Of a stretch of 33,994 nt of DNA, positions 32,681 to 33,994 are shown one piece after another. The notes beneath the pieces are model-generated. The model was given only the letters and a program-made list of their open reading frames with translations. It was not told the DNA's origin and did no database searches. The DNA comes from an uncultured Bacteroides sp. (GTDB taxonomy: Bacteria; Bacteroidota; Bacteroidia; Bacteroidales; Bacteroidaceae), in contig NZ_URFY01000049.1 of assembly GCF_900547205.1 (NCBI RefSeq), positions 1-33,994 on the forward strand, written 5' to 3'. Positions within the stretch are counted from its first letter, which is position 1, and each line of letters begins with the position of its first letter. The position numbers were made by a program, and so were the translations under genes.

Positions 32681-32865
32681 GAATAATTGGATATGTTGCT
32701 AATTAAAATGTAATCTTTGGGTAATCAAAAATCATAAATCGATTACATCACATTCATTATATTCAATAAGCGCAGAGAGTGAGATCAATAGATTAAGAGT
32801 ATAAGGGAAATAGGAAAATCTGATAATATTCCTAAATTAGCGAAGATATTGATTAATCAAACAAA
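32681..32865. repeat. Direct repeat copy A (upstream of the peptide operon)
   Basis: This segment and 33326-33510 align with the same order of blocks: GAATAATTGGATAT, TTGCTAAT, AAAATGTAATCTTTG, GTAATCAAAAAT, TCGATTAC, TTCATTA, ATAGGAAAATC and ATTAGCGAAG. It contains, on the minus strand, GATTACC and GATTACA spaced 11 bases apart, a pattern typical of binding sites of winged-helix response regulators. The gap 32617-32970 holds only this repeat, the promoter and an unconvincing 31-codon frame (32868-32963). Confidence 0.82.
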
Positions 32866-32970
32866 AGATGAACCTATCATATGAGGAAGTGATATTAGAA
32901 ATATTATCTTCAAACAACAATTTAAACAGCAAATTAGTTTTCAAGAAACACATTGCTTTTTGAAGTATAT

Positions 32971-33270
32971 TTATCTAAACAATATGCTACAAATAACAAA
33001 TAGATTATTTATCAATAAAATAAAGAAACTCCAAAACGAATATCTATTTACTCGAAATTTATCTTCAATACAGTACCCAATCAATATGAGCAAAAGTATA
33101 AACTGAAAAAGTATAAAGGGTATCGTCAGTAGCTCTTGAAACCACCCGATAAAAACCAAATCAGATTTTACGCAGTAAGCATTCAAATATAACAAACAAA
33201 AATAGCCAACTACAGCAAAACTTATCCAAAAAAGCTTCTTCTCCGAAATTATTTTAGCTATCATATCCAT
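32971..33270 (-). CDS. Small three-helix membrane protein, unknown
   Basis: The 99-residue protein has a short charged start (MDMIAKIISEKK) and three hydrophobic segments at about residues 13-32, 42-66 and 76-97, with few charges between them. I do not recognise a family. It is AT-rich like its neighbours and lies on the same strand as the peptide operon, with its own upstream copy (B) of the regulatory repeat. Small multi-helix membrane proteins next to bacteriocin genes often give self-protection, so an immunity role is a reasonable guess, not shown. Confidence 0.6.
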   Translation of the reverse strand: MDMIAKIISEKKLFWISFAVVGYFCLLYLNAYCVKSDLVFIGWFQELLTIPFILFQFILLLILIGYCIEDKFRVNRYSFWSFFILLINNLFVICSILFR

Positions 33271-33325
33271 AATTAAATAGTTTTAAATCAATTACCACTC
33301 TGTCCTCAGGGACTAAAGTTACGAA

Positions 33326-33510
33326 GAATAATTGGATATATTGCTAATCAAAATGTAATCTTTGAGTAATCAAAAATAAAGATTCGATTACTTTACGTTC
33401 ATTACATTTGACAAGCCAAGTAAAAAGCAACAGTATTATAGCAAAAAAGGAATAGGAAAATCAGAAAAGTATTACTACATTAGCGAAGAGTATCAATCAG
33501 TAGAAACATT
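33326..33510. repeat. Direct repeat copy B (between the 99-aa gene and the right-end gene)
   Basis: Second copy of the ~185-base segment described at 32681, in the same orientation and about 645 bases away. On the minus strand it leads to TAACTTTA and then to the 99-residue gene. On the plus strand it leads to the secreted protein gene at 33536. It may be a two-way control region. Homology to copy A is strongest over the first 75 bases and around ATTAGCGAAG. Confidence 0.82.
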
Positions 33511-33535
33511 TTGCATATAAACACCTCTATTTAGT

Positions 33536-33985
33536 ATGAAGAAGATATATACATTCGCCATTCTAATCACTTTATTCACTTCAATGAAAGCGCAGCAAGA
33601 AGTGATAATTAACGTATTAGACAAATCTAATAGCGACACTGAAATGTCATTCAACAAGAATCCCAAAATCCGGGATGCATCCTTCTATTCTTATATGAAC
33701 AAGAAGGTGGGTGATATAGAAAGAATAACAGACAGCAGATACGTTATCAAAATTAACGACATCAAAGAGCCCCATATATTCTATGCACCTTGGCGTAGGA
33801 ATCAAATTGTCATCATGACACCGGGTGATACTATCAATGCCGTCCTTACCCCTTCCCCTGATAATAGTCTTATCTATCAAGCTCGATTTTACGGAAAGAA
33901 TTAAGAGAACTATAACAAATACGACGATTTGAATAAGCTATTCAAGTTTCGCAAGTTACTAAATGAGGTTCGTATAAGGACATAA
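33536..33985 (+). pseudogene. Secreted protein related to N-terminal domain of TlpA-like proteins, interrupted
   Basis: An ATG at 33536 gives 122 residues with a signal peptide (MKKIYTFAILITLFTSMKAQ), then a beta-rich stretch with MTPGDTINAVLTPSP and YQARFYGKN, then TAA at 33902-33904. The same frame stays open after the stop (ENYNKYDDLNKLFKFRKLL...) until TAA at 33983-33985. The GDTI...F-x-G-K-N-x-x-x-Y pattern is what TlpA/DUF4369-like proteins show across this point, so the stop probably breaks a longer gene. A functional short protein is possible. The thioredoxin half is not seen in the window. Confidence 0.55.
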
Positions 33986-33994
33986 AAAAAGCAT

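Noticed and set aside
32868..32963. 31-codon plus-strand frame beginning MNLSYEEVILEIL after repeat copy A
   Set aside because: AT-rich sequence gives such frames by chance; no family features. It stands where the plus-strand gene sits beside copy B, so a decayed remnant cannot be excluded.

Overview
The window reads as chromosomal DNA of a gut Bacteroides, probably the thetaiotaomicron/ovatus group. The evidence is the style of the proteins, Bacteroides-type promoters (a TTTG element about 19-21 bases upstream of TAnnTTTG), the lack of strong Shine-Dalgarno sites, and a Bacteroidales-style double-glycine peptide leader. No rRNA, tRNA or CRISPR array was seen.

Layout. (1) 1-150: the last codons of an ISL3-like transposase and its presumed end. 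(2) 295-4911, plus strand: recJ, recQ (TTG start overlapping recJ) and a TPR protein. (3) 4961-9273, plus strand: an aromatic amino acid operon (prephenate dehydratase, aminotransferase, DAHP synthase-chorismate mutase, prephenate dehydrogenase). It is preceded by a Phe/Tyr-rich leader peptide with a terminator/antiterminator, and ends in a terminator that also carries part of the dnaG promoter. (4) 9324-11402: dnaG. A 22-bp tandem repeat (4 units) separates it from the convergent folE. (5) 11507-23465, minus strand: DUF1599, DoxX-like, tpiA, SPOR protein and folE; ndk and an M23/LysM peptidase; pdxJ, exbB, exbD, tonB, DJ-1, ispD and recG. Several inverted-repeat elements sit in the gaps. (6) 23613-24485: nadK. 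(7) 24477-33994: a clearly AT-richer accessory block.

The accessory block holds the most interesting content. On the minus strand, reading from 32616 downward, an apparent operon encodes a C39-like/VKOR/DsbA-like fusion protein, a small Cys-rich precursor, a TlpA-like protein, a second Cys-rich precursor, another TlpA-like protein, a GT2 glycosyltransferase and a three-domain GT11-GT25-GT25 protein. Both precursors share an almost identical 27-residue leader ending in Gly-Gly, followed by unrelated cores with six cysteines each. I read this as a ribosomal peptide (RiPP/bacteriocin-like) system with its own disulfide-forming machinery and possibly glycosylation. The parts resemble the sublancin-type glycocin logic (GG precursor, thiol oxidoreductases, GT2 enzyme), but this is inference. 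No export ABC transporter is visible in the window.

Beyond that operon, a ~185-bp regulatory segment is present twice in direct orientation (32681-32865 and 33326-33510) and flanks a small three-helix membrane protein. A plus-strand secreted protein gene at the right end appears to be interrupted.
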